Assembly (NCBI GenBank): GCA_041658185.1
Contig: JBBAAR010000006.1
Coordinates: forward strand, 1 to 64,000
DNA length: 64,000 bases
Direction of reading: 5' to 3'
DNA from: UBA8919 sp041658185
GTDB lineage: Bacteria; Elusimicrobiota; UBA8919
The translations under genes and the position numbers were made by a program. Of the stretch, positions 1-7,815 are shown piece after piece. Within the stretch, counting starts at the first letter, position 1. Each line of letters begins with the position of its first letter. The notes below the pieces were generated by a model, which worked only from the letters and a program-made list of their open reading frames with translations, made no database searches and was not told where the DNA came from.

Positions 1-2
1 TA

Positions 3-452
3 AGCCCTGCTGATAAAAAGAGAGTTGGCGATAATGGGGAAATGGAGGTTTATATTGCACTACAAAGGGAGTATCGGGGAAAAGGGACTCTGTTAGAAAC
101 AGATTTTGGATTCAAAGTAAATCACAATAATGAAGAATTTGAAATTATATGGTTGAATAAACATCATAATATTGGAAAGGGTTGTGATTTTGTTATAAAG
201 AAAAACAATAATGAAATTGAATATATTGAAGTGAAAGCGAAAGTAGGAGAATCTGATGAACTAATAGAAGTTACTGGTCCTCAATGGGAGTTTGCCAGAA
301 AACTTTATGAAAACGACGAAGGAGAAAAATATTCGTTTCACATAGTTTCTAATACTGGAAAACCATCTGCTAGAATAAAAAAATTAAAAAATCCTATAAA
401 ACTTTGGAAAGAAGGCAAACTTTATGCGGATCCTGTTAAGTTTAAACTATAA
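3..452 (+). CDS. DUF3883-domain protein, C-terminal part (cut by window edge)
   Basis: The reading frame is open to the left edge (it reads SPADKKRVGDNGE before the first Met at 42), so this is the 3' end of a longer gene and the Met at 42 is probably internal. The visible part has the restriction-endonuclease-like DUF3883 pattern: an N-terminal GDNGEMEVYIAL helix, then GCDFVIKK, IEYIEVKAK (D...E-x-K-like core) and a T-x-x-QW-x-x-A helix. DUF3883 domains commonly sit at the C-terminus of large helicase, ATPase or defence proteins. The missing N-terminal region would decide the function, so nuclease activity is only a family-level inference. Confidence 0.6.
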   Translation, partial: SPADKKRVGDNGEMEVYIALQREYRGKGTLLETDFGFKVNHNNEEFEIIWLNKHHNIGKGCDFVIKKNNNEIEYIEVKAKVGESDELIEVTGPQWEFARKLYENDEGEKYSFHIVSNTGKPSARIKKLKNPIKLWKEGKLYADPVKFKL

Positions 453-579
453 AAAGTATGGGAAGTATGGGGACGATTCTGATATTTTGATTTCTCCATA
501 TTTCAACAATTTTGACAGTAATCATTTTGAAGTAAAAATGCAACACTTTCTTTTAGAAACTGGAGTAATCAAGAAATAA
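451..579 (+). other. Possible 3' remnant of a coding sequence
   Basis: After the DUF3883 stop, another frame stays open for 42 codons (DSDILISPYFNNFDSNHFEVK) and ends at a TAA at 577-579. It has no start codon of its own or ribosome site. Its 5' part contains TATGGGGACGATTCTGAT, which resembles the REP-like ATGGGGACGCTTCACAT motif found further right. It may be the tail of a gene broken by a REP-type insertion. Weak evidence. Confidence 0.2.
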
Positions 580-586
580 AAAAGTT

Positions 587-690
587 TTGAGATTGCCGCA
601 CCGGAGTTTATTCCACACATGTTCAGAAACGGGATTGTTTCGCTACGCTCACAATGACAAAATGTGCGGAACTCCTTGCAATGACAACAA
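587..690. repeat. Dispersed repeat with GATTG..TCGC / GCAATGAC arms
   Basis: This gap holds GGGATTGTTTCGCTACGCTC followed by ACAATGACA and CTTGCAATGACA, flanked by GCCGCACCGGAGTT and TGCGGAACTCC as outer inverted arms. Related word pairs recur at about 10664-10722 and 60925-61000. It looks like a dispersed palindromic intergenic repeat rather than a gene. The frame running through it into cysE is fortuitous. Confidence 0.5.
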
Positions 691-723
691 AATGGCTGGG
701 TTATTGACGGTCGTTTTTTTTTA

Positions 724-751
724 TTGTGTTTTTTGGAAAATTTTGTATAAT
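724..751 (+). promoter_or_regulatory. Candidate sigma-70 promoter of cysE
   Basis: TTGTGT (724-729), a 16-base spacer and a perfect TATAAT (746-751). The cysE ATG begins at 758, so the transcript would start at or next to the start codon (leaderless). No Shine-Dalgarno sequence precedes the ATG, which fits. Confidence 0.5.
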
Positions 752-757
752 TATTTT

Positions 758-1501
758 ATGTTCAGAAAACTAAAAGAGGATGTTTCGGTTATTTTTGAGA
801 AAGACCCTGCGGCGAAAAATATCGTTGAGGTTCTTTTGTGCTATCCCGGACTTCACGCTCTGTGGTTTCATCGTCTCTCAAACTGGTTTTACAGGCATAA
901 AAGATTTACGGTTGCCCGTCTGATTTCTGAAATCGCGCGATTTTTTACAGGCATTGAAATTCACCCGGGTTCAACAATCGGTAAAAGATTTTTTATTGAC
1001 CACGGGATGGGTGTCGTCATCGGTGAGACAGCCGAAATAGGCGATGATGTGCTTATCTACCAGGGCGTCGTGCTCGGAGGAACATCGTTAAGTAAAGGAA
1101 AAAGGCATCCTACAATCGGAAATAATGTTACTATCGGTACCGGTGCCGCAGTGCTCGGTCCTATAAAAATCGGCGATAATTCCCGTATCGGCGCCGGTTC
1201 TGTCGTCGTAACCGAGGTGCCGCCGAATTCAACTGCCGTCGGTATTCCCGCCCGCGTGGGCGTAGGTTTTTCACAGAAAGATATTGAAATGCTTGAGCAC
1301 GGAAAACTGCCGGACCCTGTCGCCGATGCCATAAGATTTATGGTGAAAGAGCAGGAAAAAATTGAAGAGCGTCTCAAAAAAATTGAAACGCTTGAAGGTA
1401 TCACCGCAGAAATAGACAAATATCTTGAAAAGAAAAAGAAGGAGATTGAGAAAGAGTTTTTCACTTCCGAAGATAAGTTTTTAAACGGAAGCGGCATATA
1501 A
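758..1501 (+). CDS. cysE: Serine O-acetyltransferase
   Basis: Transfers acetyl from acetyl-CoA to L-serine, giving O-acetylserine for cysteine synthesis in the cytoplasm. The 247-residue protein has an N-terminal helical region and then the left-handed beta-helix of hexapeptide repeats, with GIEIHPGSTIGKRFFIDHG, VVIGETAEIGD and GGTSLSKGKRHPTIGNNV, the CysE/EpsC hallmarks. A long charged coiled-coil tail (residues about 190-240) extends beyond the usual short CysE. I use the ATG at 758 rather than the upstream in-frame ATG because the upstream part is repeat DNA and the promoter abuts 758. No cysteine synthase gene is adjacent. Confidence 0.92.
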   Translation: MFRKLKEDVSVIFEKDPAAKNIVEVLLCYPGLHALWFHRLSNWFYRHKRFTVARLISEIARFFTGIEIHPGSTIGKRFFIDHGMGVVIGETAEIGDDVLIYQGVVLGGTSLSKGKRHPTIGNNVTIGTGAAVLGPIKIGDNSRIGAGSVVVTEVPPNSTAVGIPARVGVGFSQKDIEMLEHGKLPDPVADAIRFMVKEQEKIEERLKKIETLEGITAEIDKYLEKKKKEIEKEFFTSEDKFLNGSGI

Positions 1502-1526
1502 TATACGGTTGAATATTTAAAAATTT

Positions 1527-2399
1527 ATGTTTAATATCATAGAAAAATCAACGCCTGCAACAAGTATCAACAAGTTTGTAATAGAAGCGCCGGATATTGC
1601 AAAAAAAACGTTTCCGGGACAGTTTGTGATTTTGCGTCTTCACGAAAAAGGCGAAAGAATTCCGATAACGGTTGCCGACACAGATAGAGTCAAAGGCACA
1701 ATAACACTTTTTATTCAGGAAGTAGGAAAAACCACAATTGAGATGGGAAAACTGAAAAGCGGCGATATCATACTTGATGTCGTAGGTCCCCTCGGTGTTC
1801 CGTCAGACATAGAAAATTTCGGAACAGTGATATGTATTGCCGGCGGCGTCGGTGTCGCGGTTATGTATCCCATCGTAAAAGCACTGAAAGAAAAAGGCAA
1901 CAAAATTATCAGTATTCTCGGTGCCCGTTCAAAAAACTTTATAGTTCTTGAAAATGAAATGAAAATAAATTCCGATGAGTTTTATATTACAACAGACGAT
2001 GGTTCATATGGAGAAAAAGGTTTTGTTTCAGATGTCTTGAAAAACCTAATCGCCCAGTCGCCCGCTCGCCCGCTCGCTAATCTTGTTTATGCGATAGGTC
2101 CGGTGCCGATGATGAGAGTCGTTTCGGAAATAACGAAACAGCATAACTTAAAGACCATCGTAAGTTTGAATCCCATAATGGTTGACGGGACCGGTATGTG
2201 CGGCGCCTGTCGTGTGTCCGTCGGCGGTGTTACGAAATTCGCTTGTGTTGACGGCCCCGATTTTGACGGTCATCTTGTCAACTGGCCGGAACTTACGAGC
2301 CGTCTTTCCGTATTTAAGCGAAAAGAAAAAGAATCGTTAGACCATTCCTGTAAATTATTAAAAATGAAACCACAGATGAACGCAGATGGACACAGATAA
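1527..2399 (+). CDS. nfnA: NADH-dependent ferredoxin:NADP+ oxidoreductase subunit A (NfnA / SudB-like)
   Basis: FAD/NAD-binding subunit of the ferredoxin-NADP reductase type. It has an N-terminal flavin-binding barrel, the NAD-binding GGVGVAVMYPI motif, and a C-terminal 2Fe-2S motif GTGMCGACRV...FACVDGPDFDGH. It is followed directly by nfnB, the standard NfnAB arrangement, which electron-bifurcates between NADH, NADPH and ferredoxin in anaerobes. The usual 'sulfide dehydrogenase/GltB-like' annotation is the same family. The last residues (about KMKPQMNADGHR) are encoded by the dispersed hairpin repeat at 2368-2434, so the ancestral C-terminus was probably slightly shorter. A short CGCCCGCT-type repeat also lies inside the gene near 2045-2075. 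Confidence 0.85.
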   Translation: MFNIIEKSTPATSINKFVIEAPDIAKKTFPGQFVILRLHEKGERIPITVADTDRVKGTITLFIQEVGKTTIEMGKLKSGDIILDVVGPLGVPSDIENFGTVICIAGGVGVAVMYPIVKALKEKGNKIISILGARSKNFIVLENEMKINSDEFYITTDDGSYGEKGFVSDVLKNLIAQSPARPLANLVYAIGPVPMMRVVSEITKQHNLKTIVSLNPIMVDGTGMCGACRVSVGGVTKFACVDGPDFDGHLVNWPELTSRLSVFKRKEKESLDHSCKLLKMKPQMNADGHR

Positions 2400-2434
2400 A
2401 AGTCAGAATTAAGAATTGAGAATTATCTGCGGTT
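2368..2434. repeat. Hairpin repeat, CCACAGATGAACGCAGAT family
   Basis: AACCACAGAT (2368-2377) pairs with ATCTGCGGTT (2425-2434), with tandem CAGATGRAC-like words inside. The same core (ACAGATAAAAGTCAGAATTA onwards, then ATCTGCGGTT) recurs at 44889-44995, and a relative lies at 63564-63657. It overlaps the 3' end of nfnA and fills the gap before nfnB. Confidence 0.7.
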
Positions 2435-2442
2435 AATAAAAA

Positions 2443-3861
2443 ATGGAAAAAATTCCTCGTCAGAAAATGCCGGTCCAGGATGCAAAAGAAAGAATAAAAA
2501 ATTTTTCTTCCGTTGCTCTCGGTTATTCCGAAGAACAGGCGGTCCTTGAAGCGAAAAGATGCATCCAGTGCAAAAAACCTACATGTATGGGAGGTTGCCC
2601 CGTTGAGGTGGACATCCCCGGTTTCATCAAAAAAATCGCCGAAAAAAATTTCCCCGAAGCAATAAAAATTCTTAAAAATAAAAATAATCTTCCTGCAATT
2701 TGCGGCCGCGTTTGTCCCCAGGAAACGCAGTGCGAAATAAAATGCGTTCTTGCAAAAAAAGGCCAGCCGGTAGCCATCGGCCGTCTGGAAAGATTTGCGG
2801 CGGACTGGGAGATGAAACAAGGCAGAGAGCAGAGAGCAGAGAGCAGAGAGCAGAGAGCAGAGAGCAGAGAGCAGAGAGCAGGTATCAAGGTGGCGGTTGC
2901 AGGTTCGGGTCCTGCGGGTCTTACCTGTGCAGCAGACCTCGCAAAGATGGGGTACGATGTTACTATATTTGAATCGCTCCATGAAACCGGCGGAGTATTG
3001 ATGTACGGCATCCCTGAATTCCGTCTTCCGAAAAAAATTGTTAAGACCGAAATTGATTATATAAAATCGCTTGGAGTAAATATAAAAACCAATGTGCTGA
3101 TAGGAAAAACAAAAACGGTTCAGGAACTTTTTGACGAGGGTTATAAAGCAATTTTCGTCGGAACAGGCGCCGGGTTGCCTCAGTTTTTAGGAATCCCCGG
3201 CGAAAACCTCAACAGAATTTATTCCGCAAATGAGTTTTTGACAAGGGCAAATCTTATGAAGGCATACAAATTTCCCGAATATGATACGCCGATTGATATC
3301 GGAAAAAAGGTTGCCGTCATCGGCGCCGGAAATGTCGCAATGGACGCCGCAAGGGTGTCGCTGCGTCTCGGCGCGGATGAAGTGATAATTGTTTACCGTC
3401 GGACGGAGAAGGAAATGCCTGCCCGTCTGGAAGAGATTGAACACGCAAAAGAAGAAGGGGTAAAGTTGCATCTGCTTACCGCTCCCGTAAGATTTATAGG
3501 CGATGAGAATAACAATGTTACGGGAATGGAATGTCTAAAAATGGAGTTAGGCGAGCCCGACTCTTCCGGCAGAAGAAGACCTGTCCCGATAAAAAATTCC
3601 GAATTCAAGTTTGATGTTGATACGGTTGTAATGGCAATCGGACAAAGCCCGAATCCGCTCCTTCCTAAAACAATCCGGGGTCTTCAGGTCGGAAAACACG
3701 GCAATATCATTACCGACGAAAAAACCGGCGCTACCAGTATTCCGGGAATTTTTGCCGGCGGAGATATAGCGACCGGCGCATCAACAGTAATTGAAGCAAT
3801 GGGCGCCGGCAAGCGTGCCGCCCGTGCGATTGACGAATATATTAAAAATTTGAAAAGATGA
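2443..3861 (+). CDS. nfnB: NADPH-dependent oxidoreductase subunit B (NfnB / GltD-like)
   Basis: FAD-dependent subunit of NfnAB, homologous to glutamate synthase small subunit. The N-terminal ferredoxin-like domain carries two 4Fe-4S sets (CIQCKKPTCMGGCP and CGRVCPQETQCEIKC). Then follow two Rossmann folds: AVAGSGPAGLTCAADL for FAD at about residues 150-165, and VAVIGAGNVAMDAARV for NADPH at about 290. The C-terminal GGDIATGASTVIEAMGAGK is the FAD-binding end typical of GltD. Between the Fe-S domain and the first Rossmann fold there is an unusual heptapeptide repeat (REQRAES about 2.5 times), encoded by a 7-base microsatellite. It falls in a linker, so the enzyme is probably intact. Confidence 0.88.
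   Translation: MEKIPRQKMPVQDAKERIKNFSSVALGYSEEQAVLEAKRCIQCKKPTCMGGCPVEVDIPGFIKKIAEKNFPEAIKILKNKNNLPAICGRVCPQETQCEIKCVLAKKGQPVAIGRLERFAADWEMKQGREQRAESREQRAESREQRAGIKVAVAGSGPAGLTCAADLAKMGYDVTIFESLHETGGVLMYGIPEFRLPKKIVKTEIDYIKSLGVNIKTNVLIGKTKTVQELFDEGYKAIFVGTGAGLPQFLGIPGENLNRIYSANEFLTRANLMKAYKFPEYDTPIDIGKKVAVIGAGNVAMDAARVSLRLGADEVIIVYRRTEKEMPARLEEIEHAKEEGVKLHLLTAPVRFIGDENNNVTGMECLKMELGEPDSSGRRRPVPIKNSEFKFDVDTVVMAIGQSPNPLLPKTIRGLQVGKHGNIITDEKTGATSIPGIFAGGDIATGASTVIEAMGAGKRAARAIDEYIKNLKR
2823..2881 (+). repeat. In-frame 7-bp tandem repeat (CAGAGAG)n inside nfnB
   Basis: About 8.4 perfect copies of CAGAGAG. Because 7 and 3 are coprime, the array reads as a 7-residue period (REQRAES). It sits exactly at an interdomain linker. 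It belongs to the same class of 7-base tandem repeats seen elsewhere in the window. Confidence 0.9.
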
Positions 3862-4631
3862 GACAGATAGATTTTTATTACTTTTCCGGTACCGGAAACA
3901 CGCTGCTTGCGGTTAAAAAAATGCGGGATGTTTTCGTCAAAAACGGAATAAATACTAATCTGTATAAGATTGAAAAAACTGACCCGCGAAAAATGAACCT
4001 CAATCTTACGATAGGTCTGGCTTTTCCGGTTGCATATTTTTCTACGTTCCCGTTTGTATGGAAATTCATCAAATCACTCCCGCCCGCAAAAGGGACCGGC
4101 ATATTTATGGTTGATACTCTCGGCGGTACTTCCGGCGGAATTGTGGGACCCCTAAAAAGAATTCTTAAAAAAAAGGGCTATAATACAATCGGAGCGAAAG
4201 AAATCCGGATGCCGAGCAACATATTTTATATTGAGAACGATGAAATTAAAAAGAAAAAAACCTCCGCTGGTCTGAAAAGTGCCGGGGAATATGCGTTTGA
4301 GTTAATAAACGGGAAATCAAAATGGCATCGCGTGCCGGTTTTATCGGACGTCGTTTATTTTATTTCGGACTGTCTTACAAAATTGCTTAATTGGAAACCC
4401 CACCAAAAACTGTTTCTATTCAAAGTGAACAAATCAAAATGCAAAAGATGCGGATTATGCGTCAAGTTATGTCCCGAAAACAACATAAAAATGGAGAATT
4501 ACCCTGTGCATCAATATAAGTGCCAGTATTGTTTGAGGTGCGTCTCTTTCTGTCCTGCGCAGGCGGTCCCCTGCTTGTTCAATTATAAAAATAAAACATA
4601 CCATGCTGTCCCTGCCGGAGATTTATTGTAG
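3858..4631 (+). CDS. EFR1-type ferredoxin (flavodoxin-like plus two 4Fe-4S)
   Basis: N-terminal flavodoxin-like fold beginning DFYYFSGTGNTLLAVKKM (the FSGTGNT phosphate-binding loop for FMN). C-terminal 2x[4Fe-4S] ferredoxin (CKRCGLCVKLCP and CQYCLRCVSFCP). This layout is that of EFR1-family ferredoxins of anaerobes. It overlaps nfnB by 4 bases (ATGA), so it is translationally coupled and may exchange electrons with the NfnAB complex; that partnership is inferred from position only. Confidence 0.8.
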   Translation: MRQIDFYYFSGTGNTLLAVKKMRDVFVKNGINTNLYKIEKTDPRKMNLNLTIGLAFPVAYFSTFPFVWKFIKSLPPAKGTGIFMVDTLGGTSGGIVGPLKRILKKKGYNTIGAKEIRMPSNIFYIENDEIKKKKTSAGLKSAGEYAFELINGKSKWHRVPVLSDVVYFISDCLTKLLNWKPHQKLFLFKVNKSKCKRCGLCVKLCPENNIKMENYPVHQYKCQYCLRCVSFCPAQAVPCLFNYKNKTYHAVPAGDLL

Positions 4632-4738
4632 ACAAAATGGCTACACTGAAAGATAAAAAACATTATGCTGTCCTGATTTGGCTTTTTTTATTTTCGGTAA
4701 GTTTATTCCGATAAAGTTGCATTGTTTTATGAAATCTG

Positions 4739-4767
4739 TTGAATAAAAAAGATTTTTTTGATATAAT
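4739..4767 (+). promoter_or_regulatory. Candidate sigma-70 promoter of acpS-nnrD
   Basis: TTGAAT (4739-4744), 17-base spacer, TATAAT (4762-4767). The acpS ATG is at 4774, seven bases beyond the -10 end, again predicting a leaderless message. Confidence 0.55.
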
Positions 4768-4773
4768 AAAAAT

Positions 4774-5124
4774 ATGATACTTACGGGTGTTGATATAATT
4801 AAAATCGGGCGGATAAAAAAAATAATTCTTACAAACAAAAGATTTCTTGAAAAGGTTTATACGCCGACGGAAATCGCATATTGCAACACAAAAAAAAACA
4901 AGTGGCAGCACTTTGCGGTGAGGTTTGCGGCAAAAGAGGCGGTCTGGAAGGCTCTCGGCAAAAAGGACATCTGGCACCGCGATATTACGGTAAAAAATAC
5001 GTCAGACGGCAAACCGGAAATTATTTTGTCAAAAAAATACAAAAATCTTGAAAAAAAAATTTCACTGTCGCTTTCGCACACCGAAGATTATGCCGTTGCA
5101 GTAGCCGTCTTCAATAAAAAATGA
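4774..5124 (+). CDS. acpS: Holo-[acyl-carrier-protein] synthase
   Basis: Transfers 4'-phosphopantetheine from CoA to the acyl carrier protein. The 116-residue length is typical of AcpS. Hallmarks are GVDIIKIGRI (metal/CoA-binding Asp), TPTEIAYC, RFAAKEAVWKALG and LSLSHTEDYAVA near the C-terminus. It overlaps nnrD by 4 bases; the acpS-nnrD (yjeF) pairing is common in bacteria. Confidence 0.93.
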   Translation: MILTGVDIIKIGRIKKIILTNKRFLEKVYTPTEIAYCNTKKNKWQHFAVRFAAKEAVWKALGKKDIWHRDITVKNTSDGKPEIILSKKYKNLEKKISLSLSHTEDYAVAVAVFNKK

Positions 5125-5993
5125 TAAAATTGACATCCGAATTTGTAAAAAAACTTCTGCCGGTGCGACCTGCCGATTCGCACAAAGGCGATTACGGGCA
5201 TACTCTTGTCGTTGCCGGTTCAAAACAATTTACCGGCGCGTCTATTTTGTGCTCTCTCGGATGTCTTCGTTCCGGCAGCGGGCTTACAACTATAGCGATA
5301 CCTTCGTCGCTCAATGTCCAAGTGACAAAGCGGCTTCCTCCGGAGGTTATGACCATTTATTTGCCCGACGATGAGGGCTATATTTCACCCACCGCCTCAA
5401 AAATAATTTTGGATTTTTCATCCGAAAGAAAAATTACATCAATAGCGTTCGGGTGCGGAATTTCAACCGAGTTGTGCACAAAAAATTTTACGGAGAGATT
5501 TTTATTGAAGAACAGAGTCCCGATAGTTATTGATGCGGACGGACTTAACAACATACAAAAAAATGTCAAAGTTCTTAAAAAAATGAAATCGGATGTTGTA
5601 ATTACTCCCCATCCTGCGGAGTTAAGCCGTTTAATGAAAATTAGTATTTCCGATATCCAGAAAAACCGCGAAAAAACCGCGAAAAAATTTGCTGCCGATT
5701 ACGGAATAATATGCGTTCTTAAAGGTTTTGAGACCGTTATTTCAGACGGTAAAGAAGTTTTTGTAAATCCGACAGGGAATCCCGGAATGGCAACAGGAGG
5801 CAGCGGGGATGTTCTAACAGGAATGATTGCATCATTTATCGGGCAGACGGACAGTTTGCTTGACGCCGCCTGTCTCGGGGTCTATCTGCACGGTCTTGCG
5901 GGTGATTTAGCGGCAAGAGAAAAAACTCAGATTTCAATGTTGCCGACCGATTTAATAGAAAAAATTCCCGAAGCAATAAAGTCAGTTCAATAA
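5121..5993 (+). CDS. nnrD: ADP-dependent (S)-NAD(P)H-hydrate dehydratase
   Basis: Repairs hydrated NAD(P)H. The ribokinase-like fold shows HKGDYGHTLVVAGS near the N-terminus, VIDADGLN at about residue 137, TPHPAELSRLM, and the nucleotide-binding NPTGNPGMATGGSGDVLTG in the C-terminal third. At 290 residues it corresponds to the stand-alone dehydratase (C-terminal YjeF half) without the NnrE epimerase half. It starts in the ATGA overlap with acpS. Confidence 0.92.
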   Translation: MIKLTSEFVKKLLPVRPADSHKGDYGHTLVVAGSKQFTGASILCSLGCLRSGSGLTTIAIPSSLNVQVTKRLPPEVMTIYLPDDEGYISPTASKIILDFSSERKITSIAFGCGISTELCTKNFTERFLLKNRVPIVIDADGLNNIQKNVKVLKKMKSDVVITPHPAELSRLMKISISDIQKNREKTAKKFAADYGIICVLKGFETVISDGKEVFVNPTGNPGMATGGSGDVLTGMIASFIGQTDSLLDAACLGVYLHGLAGDLAAREKTQISMLPTDLIEKIPEAIKSVQ

Positions 5994-6071
5994 TTCTTGA
6001 AAGCGATTTGAAGTAAAAAACTCATAGTAGAACGCATCTCTATTAAAAAATCTTGATTTTCATATACCATC

Positions 6072-6118
6072 TTGACAAAAACGCAGAGATTAAGTATCAT
6101 TATTTAGGCATAACTAAA
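6072..6118 (+). promoter_or_regulatory. Promoter with downstream inverted repeat for the AbiE-type module
   Basis: TTGACA (6072-6077), 17-base spacer, TATCAT (6095-6100), then the inverted repeat TTTAG-N6-CTAAA (6103-6118) just after the -10. Its position suits an operator bound by the downstream AbiEi-like protein, since such modules are often self-repressing. Confidence 0.5.
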
Positions 6119-6131
6119 CAATAGAACATAT

Positions 6132-6911
6132 ATGGATATAAATTACAGCGGTCTCCAGATAAGAGAAATATTTCATATTGAGTTTCTGCGTGCTTTCGCC
6201 AGAAAATTCAAGCCGGCTTTTTATGCTCTGAAAGGCGGCGTCAATATGCGTTTATATTTTAAGAGCATAAGATATTCGGAAGATATGGATATGGATGTCA
6301 ATACCGTGGATATTATTACTTTGCGGGATGCCGTGATGAAAATAATAACTTCAGTTTCTTTTACCAATGAATTAAAATCTTTCGGGATTGAAGAGATTCA
6401 TCCGCCCGTCATTAAAAAAGCAAAGCAGACAAGTACAACCCGGAGGTTTAAGATACACCTTATTACTCACGGTAATGAAGATTTGTTCACGAAAATAGAA
6501 TTTTCCCGGCGCAAAAATTCCGGAAATTCCATAGCAGAATCCGTTTCAACTAATGTTCTGCGTCCGTACAAAGTGTCGCCGCTGATAATAAGCCATTATG
6601 ACATAAATACCGCAGTTGTGCAAAAAATAAATGCATTAGCCGGCAGAAACGTTGTTCAGGCAAGGGATATATTTGATATTTATACATTGTCAACGCAATA
6701 CACTGTCAAAAATGGCAGTGGAATCGCGGGTGTCGGCTCAAAAATTTCAAAAACCGCTTGTGAAAATATTTTTTCAGTAGGATTCCGCCAATTCAGAGAT
6801 ACCGTGCTTTCATATCTCGCCGAAGAAGACAGGACGGCATATGATAACCCTGATATTTGGGACGAGATAAAACTTAAAGTTCACGAATTTATATGTCAAA
6901 AAACACAATAA
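6132..6911 (+). CDS. AbiEii/AbiGii-type nucleotidyltransferase toxin
   Basis: 259 residues with the minimal nucleotidyltransferase signature LKGGVNMRLYF...RYSEDMDMDV (GG, then the D-x-D metal-binding pair) near residues 35-55, and a conserved NALAGRNVVQARDIFDIYTL helix. This is the toxin type of AbiE (type IV) toxin-antitoxin and phage-abortive systems, which modify RNA or nucleotides. The cognate AbiEi-like gene follows with a 19-base overlap. The order is toxin first, reversed from the classical abiEi-abiEii order. Confidence 0.75.
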   Translation: MDINYSGLQIREIFHIEFLRAFARKFKPAFYALKGGVNMRLYFKSIRYSEDMDMDVNTVDIITLRDAVMKIITSVSFTNELKSFGIEEIHPPVIKKAKQTSTTRRFKIHLITHGNEDLFTKIEFSRRKNSGNSIAESVSTNVLRPYKVSPLIISHYDINTAVVQKINALAGRNVVQARDIFDIYTLSTQYTVKNGSGIAGVGSKISKTACENIFSVGFRQFRDTVLSYLAEEDRTAYDNPDIWDEIKLKVHEFICQKTQ

Positions 6912-7516
6912 TCAAATATATAAAACAATTAGACAGTCCCATATTTACGACACGCGGGATTTCCGATATTTCGCAGAAAACCCCGTCTAACGTAACTCAG
7001 TCGCTGAATTTTTTATATCGGCAAGGGGTTGTTAAAAAACTGTACCGCGGTATTTGGACGGAAATCACTCATAAACAAATCAGTCCGTTTATGCTCATAC
7101 CTCATTTATTCAAATCCAATCGTGTTTATGTATCGTTTTTAAGCGCCCTTCATCTACACGGAATGATTGAGCAAATACCTCAGACGATGACGCTTGCATC
7201 AACAACTCATACGAGAAAGATAAAAACTGCCGTCGGTACATTCATTGTTCATCAAATATCGCCAGGTTATTTTTTCGGATTTGACTGGTACAAAAAAACA
7301 GAAAGTTTCCTGATAGCGGAGCCCGAAAAAGCTCTTGCCGATTGCCTTTATTTATTTACAAGAAAGAAAAAACAATACGGTTATTTCCCGGAACTTAATC
7401 TAAAAAAACCGTTCAGCATTAAAAAAACAGAGGCATACATTCAAAGGATACCGGATAAAAATGTCAGGATGCTGGCGCAATCAAGATTGAAAGAAATAAT
7501 CAAAAATCAAAAATAA
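6893..7516 (+). CDS. AbiEi-type antitoxin / transcriptional regulator
   Basis: 207 residues. It has an N-terminal winged helix (residues 1-60: FTTRGISDISQKTPSNVTQS, then QGVVKKLYRGIW) followed by the AbiEi C-terminal domain (YVSFLSALHLHGMIEQIPQ, AEPEKALADCLYL). In this family the protein neutralises the nucleotidyltransferase and represses its own operon. Translation is coupled to the toxin gene by the 19-base overlap. Confidence 0.72.
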   Translation: MSKNTIIKYIKQLDSPIFTTRGISDISQKTPSNVTQSLNFLYRQGVVKKLYRGIWTEITHKQISPFMLIPHLFKSNRVYVSFLSALHLHGMIEQIPQTMTLASTTHTRKIKTAVGTFIVHQISPGYFFGFDWYKKTESFLIAEPEKALADCLYLFTRKKKQYGYFPELNLKKPFSIKKTEAYIQRIPDKNVRMLAQSRLKEIIKNQK

Positions 7517-7743
7517 CATTGTGAAAAAATACGAATACCATAGTCATATATTAGTATGAAACAGGTAGGAAGAAGGTGTACATAAAAGGGGTATCAAAAA
7601 ACGAGGGAGAGTCACCGTCGGGAAGCAATTTGTAAAAACGTTGTAAATAAAACGGACGTTTTATGAACAGATGATAATAATTACCATATTGGAGATGAAA
7701 AATGAAAAATGGCAAAGTACTCTACAAAAGGGAAAACAAGGGA

Positions 7744-7760
7744 ATGGGGACGCTTCACAT
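7744..7760 (+). repeat. REP-like element, left inverted copy
   Basis: ATGGGGACGCTTCACAT. The exact reverse complement lies at 8541-8557, so the pair brackets the RAYT gene. Other copies are at 11279-11295 and, with one change, 12079-12095. The rest of the 7517-7815 gap holds no gene I can support. Confidence 0.75.
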
Positions 7761-7815
7761 ATTCTTGGATAATTTTGTAAATAATTTTGAAAGAAAGGAA
7801 GTATAGAGGTATAAA

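Noticed and set aside
587..757. N-terminal extension of CysE from the ATG at 587
   Set aside because: The segment is a dispersed repeat, has no ribosome site, and the promoter lies between it and the ATG at 758.
2314..3011. - strand ORFs of 222 and 162 residues
   Set aside because: They are shadows of nfnB, kept open by the CAGAGAG repeat, with Leu/Cys/Ser-rich low-complexity translation.
4637..4714. 25-residue hydrophobic ORF (MATLKDKKHYAVLIWLFLFS...) between EFR1 and acpS
   Set aside because: It could be a small membrane peptide but has no ribosome site, promoter or homology; it cannot be separated from chance.
7702..7806. Short ORF just upstream of the RAYT gene (MKNGKVLYKRENKGMGTLHI...)
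   Set aside because: It reads through the REP-like motif and lacks any recognisable domain.
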